From the NCBI GenBank assembly GCA_013298625.1, contig JAAFIF010000060.1, positions 1-61,036 on the forward strand: 61,036 nucleotides of DNA, read 5' to 3'. A program made the translations under genes and the position numbers. Shown here piece by piece: positions 1 to 7,274 of the stretch. A model generated the notes under the pieces. The model was given only the letters and a program-made list of their open reading frames with translations. It had not been told where the DNA came from and searched no databases. Each line of letters opens with the position of its first letter. Within the stretch, counting starts at the first letter, position 1. The DNA comes from Myxococcales bacterium (GTDB lineage Bacteria > Myxococcota_A > Polyangia > Polyangiales > Ga0077539).

Positions 1-324
1 TCGATGATCCCGCCCATCGTGCGCGAGCGCAGCTTCACCGTGCACGGCTTCGCCCCCGCTGGCACGCGCGTGCGCATCGAAGGAAAGCGCCTTGACGTGA
101 CGGTCTTCTCGCACGTGGTCGTCGTCGACGCGTCCGGCGCATTCTCACGCGCGGTCGACCTGGTCGAGGGCGTGACCCAGATCATGCTGTTCGACGCGAC
201 GGAGATGGGCGCCGAGCCCGTCGCCAGCATGTCCGGCACGCGCGTGGTGGTCGCCGGAGACTCCGGCGCGCGTACCATCGTCGGCGGCGCCATCGACGTC
301 GCCTATCTGCCCCCGACGGACTGA
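1..324 (+). CDS. C-terminal fragment of an Ig-like domain protein (5' end outside window)
   Basis: The reading frame is open from the first base, so this is the tail of a longer gene. The visible residues read as one beta-sandwich repeat: a hydrophobic start, the turn APAGTRVRIEG, then DLVEGVTQIMLFDATEMG near the end. That pattern (a property 'carried by' an object, then 'DLVEG...I.V.A.D..G') is the one seen in bacterial Ig-like and glucodextranase-B-like repeats of exported or surface proteins, often joined to FecR-type domains. What the missing N-terminal part does cannot be told. The stop at 322-324 faces a convergent gene across a small inverted repeat. Confidence 0.5.
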   Translation, partial: SMIPPIVRERSFTVHGFAPAGTRVRIEGKRLDVTVFSHVVVVDASGAFSRAVDLVEGVTQIMLFDATEMGAEPVASMSGTRVVVAGDSGARTIVGGAIDVAYLPPTD

Positions 325-336
325 GTCCCCCGTCGC

Positions 337-353
337 GCTGACCGCGGGTCAGC
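337..353. terminator. Inverted repeat between convergent genes
   Basis: GCTGACC / GGTCAGC arms of 7 bp with a 3-base loop. It covers the stop codon of the leftward gene ending at 349. There is no T-run on either side, so it is not a classical intrinsic terminator; it may act as a 3'-end stabiliser or a weak bidirectional terminator. Confidence 0.35.
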
Positions 354-1404
354 CTGGATTCGACCGGCGCTCTGCGCGCATGAGCTCGAGCTGCTGGAAG
401 TACGAGTTGCGCAGGCGCTCTTCTTCAGACTGCGAGAGCATCTGCACGACGTGCAAGATCACCGCGACGCCGCCGTACGTGAGCACCACAGCGTCCGTGA
501 GTGACAGCGTGTGCGGCGTCCCGTTGAGGATCGTGTCGTGGTACGGCACCGCGAGGAGGGCGCCCGTGGCCACGATGTTGGCGATCCCGCCGAGGATGCG
601 GCGACGGTGGCCGTCCGCTGCCATGTCGTCGAGCGCGCGCTCGCCGAAGCGCATCCGAGCGCGGCGCTGCGCCGCGGTGCCCTGCGGTAGCGCTTCGTAC
701 TCGCGAGACAGCCTTTCGCGCGCGGGAGCCCACGCGAGGTTCACGATTCCTTGAAGAGCCAGGTACCCCGAAGTAGCCCACAACCACGGGCGCAGATCTG
801 CCACCCCTGCGACCGGCGGAATCAAGAAAGACGAGCCGAACATCACGCCGCCTGCGCCGATCGAGATGATCCCGTCGAGCACCCGCTGACCGCTGCTTCG
901 CCCTGCGAGTCCCGCGAAGCTCGTGTCGAGCAACCGCAGCCTCCCCCGCGTGAGCGAGACCCGTCGCGCCGTCGGCAACGCGCCGAGCGCGTTCGTGTTC
1001 GCCCTCGACGCGATCGGCGTCGTGGTCGCTCCTGTCGCTCCTGTCGCGCTCGCCGGGGCAGTCGGACTCGAGCCTGTGCTCGCCGCCGCGCCGCTTGGCA
1101 GAGTCGCAGCCGCTGCGTCCGTCGGCGCGGTCGCCGTCGTCGCCGCGGTCGCCGTGGTTGCAGCGGTCGCAGCAGTGCTCGGGGCGCTCGCTGGCTGCGT
1201 CGCTGGCGCGCTCGCGGCCGTTGCGTCCGCCGCGCCAGCGTCAGGCTGCGCGGGCGGCGTCGTCGGCGAATACGTCGTGCCGTCGGGGCGTCGCGGCGCG
1301 AGCCACGGCGAGGGAGCCGCGATCGGGTCTTGGGTCTGCCCCGACGCGAGCGCAGACCACCACGAGACGACGAAGCCGATCCAGAGCGCAAACAGCCTTC
1401 TCAC
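349..1404 (-). CDS. Exported/membrane protein with Ala-Thr-rich linker, unknown function
   Basis: I do not recognise a family. From the GTG at 1404 the product has 351 residues: a signal-type N-terminus (VRRLFALW...ALASG-QTQ), a disordered stretch at about residues 48-130 made almost wholly of Ala, Thr, Pro and Ser, then a C-terminal part with about four hydrophobic segments (near 178-200, 205-226, 270-290, 305-325), so it is probably a membrane protein. The GTG start was chosen because it sits exactly before the signal sequence; a longer frame reaches into the upstream gene. It is the last gene of the leftward run behind the ECF sigma factor and may be co-transcribed (43-base gap). Confidence 0.6.
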   Translation of the reverse strand: MRRLFALWIGFVVSWWSALASGQTQDPIAAPSPWLAPRRPDGTTYSPTTPPAQPDAGAADATAASAPATQPASAPSTAATAATTATAATTATAPTDAAAATLPSGAAASTGSSPTAPASATGATGATTTPIASRANTNALGALPTARRVSLTRGRLRLLDTSFAGLAGRSSGQRVLDGIISIGAGGVMFGSSFLIPPVAGVADLRPWLWATSGYLALQGIVNLAWAPARERLSREYEALPQGTAAQRRARMRFGERALDDMAADGHRRRILGGIANIVATGALLAVPYHDTILNGTPHTLSLTDAVVLTYGGVAVILHVVQMLSQSEEERLRNSYFQQLELMRAERRSNPG

Positions 1405-1447
1405 GAGGCAAACGCTAGCACGCGAGAGCGCTGTCGGCCGTCGCGCG

Positions 1448-2038
1448 CTACTCGCTGGGGCAACTCGTGCAGCTCTCTTGTCGCTGTCGCGCAGCTCGCT
1501 CGCAGGACGCTCTCGCTCGCGCGCAACGCGGGTCCGTCGGAGGCGCGCCCTCACGGTCGCCCGTCAACGCGCACAGCTCTCGCGACGCGTGGCAGATCGA
1601 GTCGGTCGCCCTGCACACATCGCGGCACACGCCAGCGCTCGCCAGAAACTGCTGCTCGCTCGCCGCCAGACGACTCTGCCACTGCGCGATTTGATCGTCG
1701 CGAGAGAGCATCGTCTGCGCCTCGGTTCCCGGCGACTGCGCGCTTCCCCCAGACGCCGTCACGGAGTCGACGCCGGTCGGCGTCGTCGAGCGCGGAGCGG
1801 TGTTCAGCTGGTATTGCACAGGCTGAGCGCGCGTGCTGGTGGATGACGTGTCCGACGTCGCCTGCTCGCTCGCGGCCGAGTCCGCTGCGCTCACGCTGCC
1901 CACGCCGCCGCTGCTGCCGCTGCTCGCGGTCGCCGCTGCATCGCTGTGAGACGAGCCGCAGCCTTGCGTCGTGCACGCCGCCAAAGCGCTGGCCCAGAGC
2001 GCCCCGAATCGGGCGGATGTCGTCCATGAAGCTCTCAT
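1448..2038 (-). CDS. Cys-rich putative lipoprotein
   Basis: A 196-residue product with a lipobox-like ALAAC ending at Cys22, so probably a lipoprotein. A Ser/Ala/Thr-rich stretch follows, and the last 65 residues hold eight cysteines in spaced pairs (VCRDVC, SIC, ELC, PRC, ASC, ESC, TSC), which suggests a disulfide-bonded periplasmic or surface domain. No family recognised. Its ATG overlaps the stop of the upstream gene by 4 bases (2035-2038), so translation is probably coupled to the TPR protein and, through it, to the sigma/anti-sigma pair. Confidence 0.6.
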   Translation of the reverse strand: MRASWTTSARFGALWASALAACTTQGCGSSHSDAAATASSGSSGGVGSVSAADSAASEQATSDTSSTSTRAQPVQYQLNTAPRSTTPTGVDSVTASGGSAQSPGTEAQTMLSRDDQIAQWQSRLAASEQQFLASAGVCRDVCRATDSICHASRELCALTGDREGAPPTDPRCARARASCERAARQRQESCTSCPSE

Positions 2039-2607
2039 CGCACGCCTCCGTCGAGCGCGGCGTCGAGCACGCGCTCGTTCATGCGGATCGACTGCTCGAG
2101 CGCGTCGATCGCCTCGCGCCTGCGCGCCGCAGCGGCCTCGGCGTCGCCTCGCGTCTGCGCTTGCTCAGCGAGCGCCCGCAGCGCCCGGCCTCGCACGAGC
2201 AGCAAGCGCGCCTTGAGCACGCTGTCCCTGCGCGCTTCGCGCAGCCCTTCGTCGACGCGATCGAGCGCGGTCTGCGCCTCGTTGTTGTGCAGCGCGAGCT
2301 CGCCCACGCGACCGTAGGCGTCCACGCGAACGTCCTCGACCTCGCGAACGCCCGCGGGGGCGCGCAACGAGAGCACTCGCTGTACGGTCCGCTGCGCCGC
2401 TGTAAAATCATTGCCCGATTCGTACACGTCCGCCTCGTGATGCAGCGCGCGCGCCGCGGAGAGCAGCGCCATCGTCGCCTCGTCGAGCGACGGGCCCGAC
2501 GCCGTCGTCGACCCCGAACCGCAGCCCATGGGCGCCGTGGTGAGCCCGAGGGCGGCGGCGATCGCGAAGATCCGCGCGACACGAGAGAGTGTACGGAGCG
2601 AGGTCAT
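2035..2607 (-). CDS. TPR-like exported protein in the ECF operon
   Basis: A 190-residue product. It begins with a hydrophobic export signal ending in PMGC (Cys29; the -3 residue is not typical for a lipobox, so lipidation is uncertain). The rest is Ala/Arg/Leu-rich amphipathic helices, such as LLSAARALHHEADVYESG and ALRALAEQAQTRGDAEAA, typical of TPR or TPR-like folds. The ATG at 2607 was chosen because it overlaps the anti-sigma stop codon by 4 bases; a longer frame upstream has no signal sequence. Probably an envelope-facing partner of the sigma-factor system; its exact role is unknown. Confidence 0.6.
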   Translation of the reverse strand: MTSLRTLSRVARIFAIAAALGLTTAPMGCGSGSTTASGPSLDEATMALLSAARALHHEADVYESGNDFTAAQRTVQRVLSLRAPAGVREVEDVRVDAYGRVGELALHNNEAQTALDRVDEGLREARRDSVLKARLLLVRGRALRALAEQAQTRGDAEAAAARRREAIDALEQSIRMNERVLDAALDGGVR

Positions 2608-3143
2608 CGCGCGCTTCCTCCGCGGGCGAAGAGGTTGCTGCGAAACGAGCGCATGCGGGACGACTCGATGCGAGAGATCGGGTCCGAGCCCGGGTTGTTC
2701 GAGAGCGCAGAAGAAAACACGTCGTCGGCGCTGCGGGTGATGGCCGCCGGTGCAGCGCCCATCGCGCCCGCCGTCGTGGGCCCGCTGCTCATCGCCCGCG
2801 CGCCCACGACGCCGCCGACGAGCACCGCAGCGGCAGCGGTCAGCCGCACGAACCATCGCCGCGCGTTGAGCGATCCGCCCGCACGGGCACGGGCGTGATC
2901 GACGGCCTTGCGCACGGCCTCGTCGACCTGCGCCTTCGGGGCGGGATGAGCCGTCGCGTGCGCGCGCATCGCCGCGTGAACGAGCGCGATGGTGCCCTCG
3001 CTCGCTGCAGTAGAGCTGCGGTCACTTGAATTGTGGGGTGCCAGGATGACAGAGAGCTCGCGCTCGAGCTCGGCCGCTTCGCGCAGCTCTTCGTCGGTGG
3101 GGAGGGGACCGTCTTCGGGGTTCCAGTCGTTCGGGCCGCTCAT
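2604..3143 (-). CDS. Putative membrane anti-sigma factor (no zinc motif)
   Basis: A 179-residue product with a helical, acidic/basic cytoplasmic N-terminal half (about residues 1-95), one membrane segment at about 97-118 (WFVRLTAAAAVLVGGVVG) and a Ser/Asn-rich periplasmic tail of about 60 residues. Position directly after an ECF sigma gene with a 4-base ATGA overlap (3140-3143) is the usual place of a cognate anti-sigma factor. The N-terminal half contains no cysteine, so the HxxxCxxC zinc anti-sigma motif is absent. The assignment is by context and topology rather than by sequence family. Confidence 0.6.
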   Translation of the reverse strand: MSGPNDWNPEDGPLPTDEELREAAELERELSVILAPHNSSDRSSTAASEGTIALVHAAMRAHATAHPAPKAQVDEAVRKAVDHARARAGGSLNARRWFVRLTAAAAVLVGGVVGARAMSSGPTTAGAMGAAPAAITRSADDVFSSALSNNPGSDPISRIESSRMRSFRSNLFARGGSAR

Positions 3144-3724
3144 GTGACACCGTACGCCTTTCGGAGCGCAGCCAGCGCTCGGTGCAAGATGACGTCGAAG
3201 TTGCCGACCGTCACGCCCATCTCTTGCGCGCACTCTTCGCGAGGGCGCTCTTCGAGCACGCGCAGCTCGACCGCGCGTCGGTACCGGTCGTTGAGCGTCA
3301 AGAGCGCTCGCTCGAGCTGCGCCCGCGCCACGTCGCGCTCTTGCCGCTCGATGAGCGCTTCGTCCGCGCCCGCGTGGTGCATCGGCGCCACCGTGGTCGT
3401 GTGCGCCTCGAGGTCGTGCTCGAGCCGCGTTCGTCGCTGTCGCGAGCGCGCGCGGTCGATCACCATGTTGACCGCGATCTGCCGAAGCCACGGAAAGAAC
3501 CCCGCGCCCGTCCAACGAAAGGACTCGAGCCGCTCGACCGCGCGCGAGAGCGTGTCGCGCAGAACCTCGTCGGCCTCCGCGGCGCTTCCCACGCGCGGAA
3601 GGATCACCGCGGAGTACAGCGGCCGGGCGAAGCGCTCGAGCAACGCGCGCACCGCCGCGTCGTCACCGCGTTGCGCGGATTCGACGAGCGCTCGCTCTTC
3701 GGCACTCTCGGGTCGCTCAGTCAT
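3140..3724 (-). CDS. ECF-type RNA polymerase sigma factor
   Basis: A 194-residue sigma-70 family protein of the extracytoplasmic-function class. Region 2 is visible (VESAQRGDDAAVRALLERFARPLYSAV..., then the LRQIAVNMVIDRARSRQRR segment), followed by a region 4 helix-turn-helix (LNDRYRRAVELRVLEERPREECAQEMG, then VTVGNFDVILHRALAALRKAYG). The start ATG at 3724 gives the normal length of the class; the frame runs further upstream without sigma-like sequence. It heads a leftward operon with three downstream genes overlapping 4 bases each, and is divergent from the eight-repeat IPT protein, a plausible target. The FDVILHRA wording in region 4.2 fits sigma factors common in myxobacteria. Confidence 0.88.
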   Translation of the reverse strand: MTERPESAEERALVESAQRGDDAAVRALLERFARPLYSAVILPRVGSAAEADEVLRDTLSRAVERLESFRWTGAGFFPWLRQIAVNMVIDRARSRQRRTRLEHDLEAHTTTVAPMHHAGADEALIERQERDVARAQLERALLTLNDRYRRAVELRVLEERPREECAQEMGVTVGNFDVILHRALAALRKAYGVT

Positions 3725-3950
3725 CGCGCACGTCCACGCACGGCGGGGGCCTTCGACCTCCCGGCGGGCGAGAACATACGGAAGATCGCTCGGGTTCGCG
3801 AAGATCCCGCGCGTCCTGCCGTCCAATGCGCTGATGCAACCTGTCCGCACAGCCCATGAACGCCCGTCCCCTGGCTGGTCTTACAGCCAGCCCGACCCGC
3901 CCGTGGTTTCTTGCGAAAACCCCGTGAGAAGGACTACCACCGCCCACGCG

Positions 3951-6146
3951 ATGAACTCTCCACGCCGTGTCCTGCGCCTGCAAGTGCTGTCCCTGTCGTT
4001 GGCCGCCGCTGCTGCGGCGAGCGCCGTGACCCTCGCTCCGAGCGCCGCGATGGCGCAGGCGCGCGCGATGATCGAGCACATCTCGCCCACCTCGGGCCCT
4101 CCCGGGACGCGCGTGACGATCACGGGCCGAAATTTTCGGTCCACCGCGCAGGTGCTCTTCAACGACCGCGCCGTCGAGACCGCCGAGCGACGACCCGAGC
4201 GCATCGTTGTCGTGGTCCCCGCCGGCGCGCAGCCGGGGCGCTTCGTGGTTCGACACGGGACCGACGAGGTCGAGAGCGAAGTGTTTCGCATCACCGAGGC
4301 CGCCCCAGCGCCGCGCGTGAGCGCGATCGAGCCGGGCAGCGCGTCGCCCGGCAGCGAGGTGGTGATCCGCGGAGAGAACTTCGGCGCCCGCCCCACGGAC
4401 AACACCGTTCGCATCGGAAATCTCCCGATGATCGTGCGCAGCGCCGATCCGACCTCCTTGCGCGTGATCGTTCCTGATGGCGCGCAGACCGGCCCGGTGA
4501 GCGTTCGCACCAACGGCGGTGAGTCTGCGTCGCCTGCGCTTACGATCGCGGCGCGCGTCACGATCCGAGAGTTCACGCCCACCGCAGCAGCGCCTGGGCA
4601 GCGCGTGGTCGTGCGCGGGACCGGCTTCTCTGCGGGCCCGCAGCCCAATCACGTCACGCTCGGCGGACGACCCGTGCGCATCCTCCGCGCGACCGCGTCG
4701 GAGATCGAGTTCGAGGTGCCGCGCGACGCGACGCAGGGCGGACCGCTTCGGGTGATCGTGCCGGGCGCTGGCCAGTTCGAGACGGGCGCCTCGCTCCGGG
4801 TCGCACCGGCGCCGCTGATCGCCTCGATCGAGCCCGCGCAGGGAGCTCCGGGCTCTCGCGTCACGCTTCGTGGAGAGCGCTTCGGAAGCGACCCTGCAGC
4901 GCTGCGCGTGACGCTCGGCGAGACCGTCGCGCGGGTGCTCACCGTCACGCCCGACACCGCTGTCGTCGAGGTCCCTCGCGGCGCGGGCTCGGGGCGTTGG
5001 CACCTCACGGCGTCGGGCATCGGTCCCGTCGACGCTCCCGCGGATTTTCGCGTGCTCGAAGCGGTCAGCGTCGCGGGCTTCACGCCGCCCGCCGGCGACG
5101 TCGGCGATCGCATCTCGATTCAGGGCACGGGCTTCTCTCCCGTGGCCGCAGAGAACACCGTGCGCTTGGGCCAGGTGCCCGCGCAGGTCGTCAGCGTGGG
5201 CGGCCGCGAGATCGTAGTGTCCGTGCCCGAAGGCGCGCGCTCGGGGCAGTTCACCGTCGCCGTCGCAGGCAACGGTGAAGCCCGCTCGCGGCAGCCCTTC
5301 ATGGTCACGCTGCGACCGCGCATCACCGCGCTCGAGCCCGATCGCGGCATCCTCGGCACCCGCGTCACCTTGCGCGGAACGAACTTTCCCTCCGACCGCG
5401 CCCTGGTCCAGGTGCGGTTGAACGACGTCGAAGTCCCCGTCGAGAGCGTCTCTCGCGAAGCCATCGTCGTCACCGTCCCCACCGCGGGCTTTCAACCTGG
5501 CCCCGCGCGCTTCTCCATCGTCGCCCGCCTCCAAGGCACCGGCCGCGCCCCGATGGAATGGTTCGTTCTCGTCCCCTCGCGCGTCACCGCCGTCGAGCCC
5601 GCCGCCGCCCCCGTCGGCGCCCGCGTCACCATCCGCGGCGAGGGCTTCGAGAGTGACGCTCGCCGCGTGATCCTCCGCCTCAACGGCACCGCCGTGCGAC
5701 CCAACTCGGTGAGCACCACGGCCATCGAGTTCACGGTCCCCCGCGGCGCTGCGTCCGGCGAAATCGCCATCGAAGCCGAAGGCCGCCAGCGCGCGACGTC
5801 GCAGTTTCGCGTGACCAATCCCCCCGTCGTCACCGCCGTCACGCCCGCGCAGGGCGCCGCCGGCTCGCGCATCACCATCCGCGGCGATCGCTTCGGCGCA
5901 GACCCCGCGGCGGTCACTGTCCTCGTCGGCCAGACCCAAGCGACCGTCTCTGTCGTGACCCCGAGGCAGATCATCGCCGAGGTTCCCGCGGCAGCGCAGA
6001 CCGGCCGCGTCACCGTGCGTCTGCGCGACGAAGGCGAAGCGCAGAGCGCGCGGGACTTCCGCGTGACGGGCGCTCCCCGCGCCGCGAGCGCCACGATGGA
6101 CGCCGGAGCGCCGCCCGCCGACGCCAGCGCCGAAGCGGGCCGCTGA
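3951..6146 (+). CDS. Exported protein with eight IPT/TIG Ig-like repeats
   Basis: A 731-residue product with a cleavable signal peptide (MNSPRRVLRL... to SAAMAQA, about residues 1-37). The rest is eight tandem IPT/TIG domains of about 80-85 residues, each starting with a motif like I..I.P..G.PG..V.I.G..F (ISPTSGPPGTRVTITGRNF; then IEPGSASPG, FTPTAAAPG, IEPAQGAPG, FTPPAGDVG, LEPDRGILG, VEPAAAPVG, VTPAQGAAG). A short Ala/Asp-rich tail ends it, with no membrane anchor, LPXTG or sorting domain seen. Such repeats make stiff rods on surface or periplasmic proteins. The ATG at 3951 was chosen for the signal peptide; an in-frame GTG at 3924 region is possible. It is divergent from the sigma-factor operon. 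Confidence 0.82.
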   Translation: MNSPRRVLRLQVLSLSLAAAAAASAVTLAPSAAMAQARAMIEHISPTSGPPGTRVTITGRNFRSTAQVLFNDRAVETAERRPERIVVVVPAGAQPGRFVVRHGTDEVESEVFRITEAAPAPRVSAIEPGSASPGSEVVIRGENFGARPTDNTVRIGNLPMIVRSADPTSLRVIVPDGAQTGPVSVRTNGGESASPALTIAARVTIREFTPTAAAPGQRVVVRGTGFSAGPQPNHVTLGGRPVRILRATASEIEFEVPRDATQGGPLRVIVPGAGQFETGASLRVAPAPLIASIEPAQGAPGSRVTLRGERFGSDPAALRVTLGETVARVLTVTPDTAVVEVPRGAGSGRWHLTASGIGPVDAPADFRVLEAVSVAGFTPPAGDVGDRISIQGTGFSPVAAENTVRLGQVPAQVVSVGGREIVVSVPEGARSGQFTVAVAGNGEARSRQPFMVTLRPRITALEPDRGILGTRVTLRGTNFPSDRALVQVRLNDVEVPVESVSREAIVVTVPTAGFQPGPARFSIVARLQGTGRAPMEWFVLVPSRVTAVEPAAAPVGARVTIRGEGFESDARRVILRLNGTAVRPNSVSTTAIEFTVPRGAASGEIAIEAEGRQRATSQFRVTNPPVVTAVTPAQGAAGSRITIRGDRFGADPAAVTVLVGQTQATVSVVTPRQIIAEVPAAAQTGRVTVRLRDEGEAQSARDFRVTGAPRAASATMDAGAPPADASAEAGR

Positions 6147-6173
6147 TCGACAACGATCCCCTCGGCGCGCGCG

Positions 6174-6605
6174 CTACTCGTTGCTGTCCGGCGCGACGGG
6201 CTCGTGCTTGAGCACCATCGCATACGCGTGCGCCATCACGTCTCGCGCCGCGTCGAGCATCTTGTTGTCCGTGTTCGCCGTGCGCAGCAGCACCACGTCC
6301 GCGCCGGGCATCGGCGTTTCGACCAGCAATTTCGCTGACTCTCGCACGACCTTCGGCGCCTCGGCGTCGTTGGACAACGCCACGATGTGATCCATGTACG
6401 ACTGGCCGTACACGTCGATGGGGCGCACGTCGAGCGCGAGCATCCCGTTGATCGCCATGCCAGCCGCGCGGCGACAGGTCGCCAGGGCAGCCTTGCGGTC
6501 CCGCGCGTCGAGGGCGCCCTTCGCGCGCTCGAGCTCGCTCAACGCAGCGCGGATCCACTCGCGCGGGGTGTGCTTGTACAGCCAGTGCTCGGGGTCGACC
6601 TTCAT
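6174..6605 (-). CDS. Small helical protein, HEPN-like N-terminus, unknown function
   Basis: A 143-residue cytoplasmic protein. Residues 15-60 (WIRAALSELERAKGALDARD, then ALATCRRAAGMAINGMLAL) follow the helix pattern of HEPN domains, where a first helix with Glu/Arg repeats is followed by a helix ...CRRAAxMAxNxxL. The Rx4-6H ribonuclease motif of toxic HEPN proteins is not visible, and no MNT nucleotidyltransferase lies beside it. Probably a binding or scaffold module, not a toxin. Convergent with the IPT gene; the leftward neighbour upstream starts 34 bases away. Confidence 0.5.
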   Translation of the reverse strand: MKVDPEHWLYKHTPREWIRAALSELERAKGALDARDRKAALATCRRAAGMAINGMLALDVRPIDVYGQSYMDHIVALSNDAEAPKVVRESAKLLVETPMPGADVVLLRTANTDNKMLDAARDVMAHAYAMVLKHEPVAPDSNE

Positions 6606-6638
6606 CGCTTCGTCTCTCTCGATGCTCGCGCGCTGCGC

Positions 6639-7214
6639 TCAGTCGCGCACGACCGCGATCTTCGTGTCCGCGGGCTGCGTCGCCCCGGGCCGAAGCGTCG
6701 GGCACGCGCGCGTGAAGTTCGGCCCCCGCGTGCACTGCGCGCTCCACCCCGCGCGAACGCTCTCGCTCGCGTCCGGAGCGCACCCGCGCACGATGGTGTC
6801 CACCACTTCGGACATCGCGCCCGAGATCACCTCGTCGTACCGCGAGACCACGGGCCGCTCTTTGTAGAACGCCGTGTCGATGATCAACGCGTTGCCGCCG
6901 GTCGCGCCGCGCACGACGATGTGCATTTTCTCAGGCGTTCGCTGGTACTGAATCGCAGGGAGCTGCACGAGCACCGCGTCGTCGAACGCGCGCACCTGCC
7001 GCCGACCGAAGCGCTCGGTCAGCGCCCGCTCCGCGCACGCGCGGCGCACGGTCACGCCCGGGGTGCTCACGCGCTGGGTGAACCCGATGCGCTCGGTGTT
7101 GACCCGCTCGAGCCAGCGATACCCGATCAGCCCCACGGGGATCGCGAGCAAGCCCGCCGAGATCACCATCCACACGCCCAGCGATGTTTTGACCGTCTGC
7201 GTTTCGTCGCTCAC
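6639..7214 (-). CDS. Single-pass membrane protein, unknown function
   Basis: A 191-residue product starting at a GTG with an AGAAGA-type ribosome site upstream. One membrane helix lies at about residues 13-32 (WMVISAGLLAIPVGLIGYRWL), followed by a periplasmic domain with four cysteines (ACAERAL, GCAPDA, QCTRGP, ACPTLR). No family recognised. It lies 60 bases downstream of purL on the same strand and could be read with it, but nothing in it suggests purine metabolism. Confidence 0.55.
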   Translation of the reverse strand: MSDETQTVKTSLGVWMVISAGLLAIPVGLIGYRWLERVNTERIGFTQRVSTPGVTVRRACAERALTERFGRRQVRAFDDAVLVQLPAIQYQRTPEKMHIVVRGATGGNALIIDTAFYKERPVVSRYDEVISGAMSEVVDTIVRGCAPDASESVRAGWSAQCTRGPNFTRACPTLRPGATQPADTKIAVVRD

Positions 7215-7274
7215 TGCTCTTCTGCCTCGCGCACCGCTACACGATCGCGCGCCGAAGAGATAGTGCCCGAGCGC

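Noticed and set aside
751..2898. Long rightward frame (715 codons) across three leftward genes
   Set aside because: Arg-rich shadow; the opposite strand has three coherent proteins with signal sequences and exact 4-base overlaps.
3717..5939. Long leftward open frame (740 codons) opposite the IPT gene
   Set aside because: Antisense to a clear signal-peptide/IPT protein, with Asp/Gly/Arg-rich low-information sequence typical of the complementary strand in high-GC DNA.
6174..6605. HEPN toxin of a HEPN-MNT toxin-antitoxin pair
   Set aside because: No Rx4-6H motif and no nucleotidyltransferase beside it.
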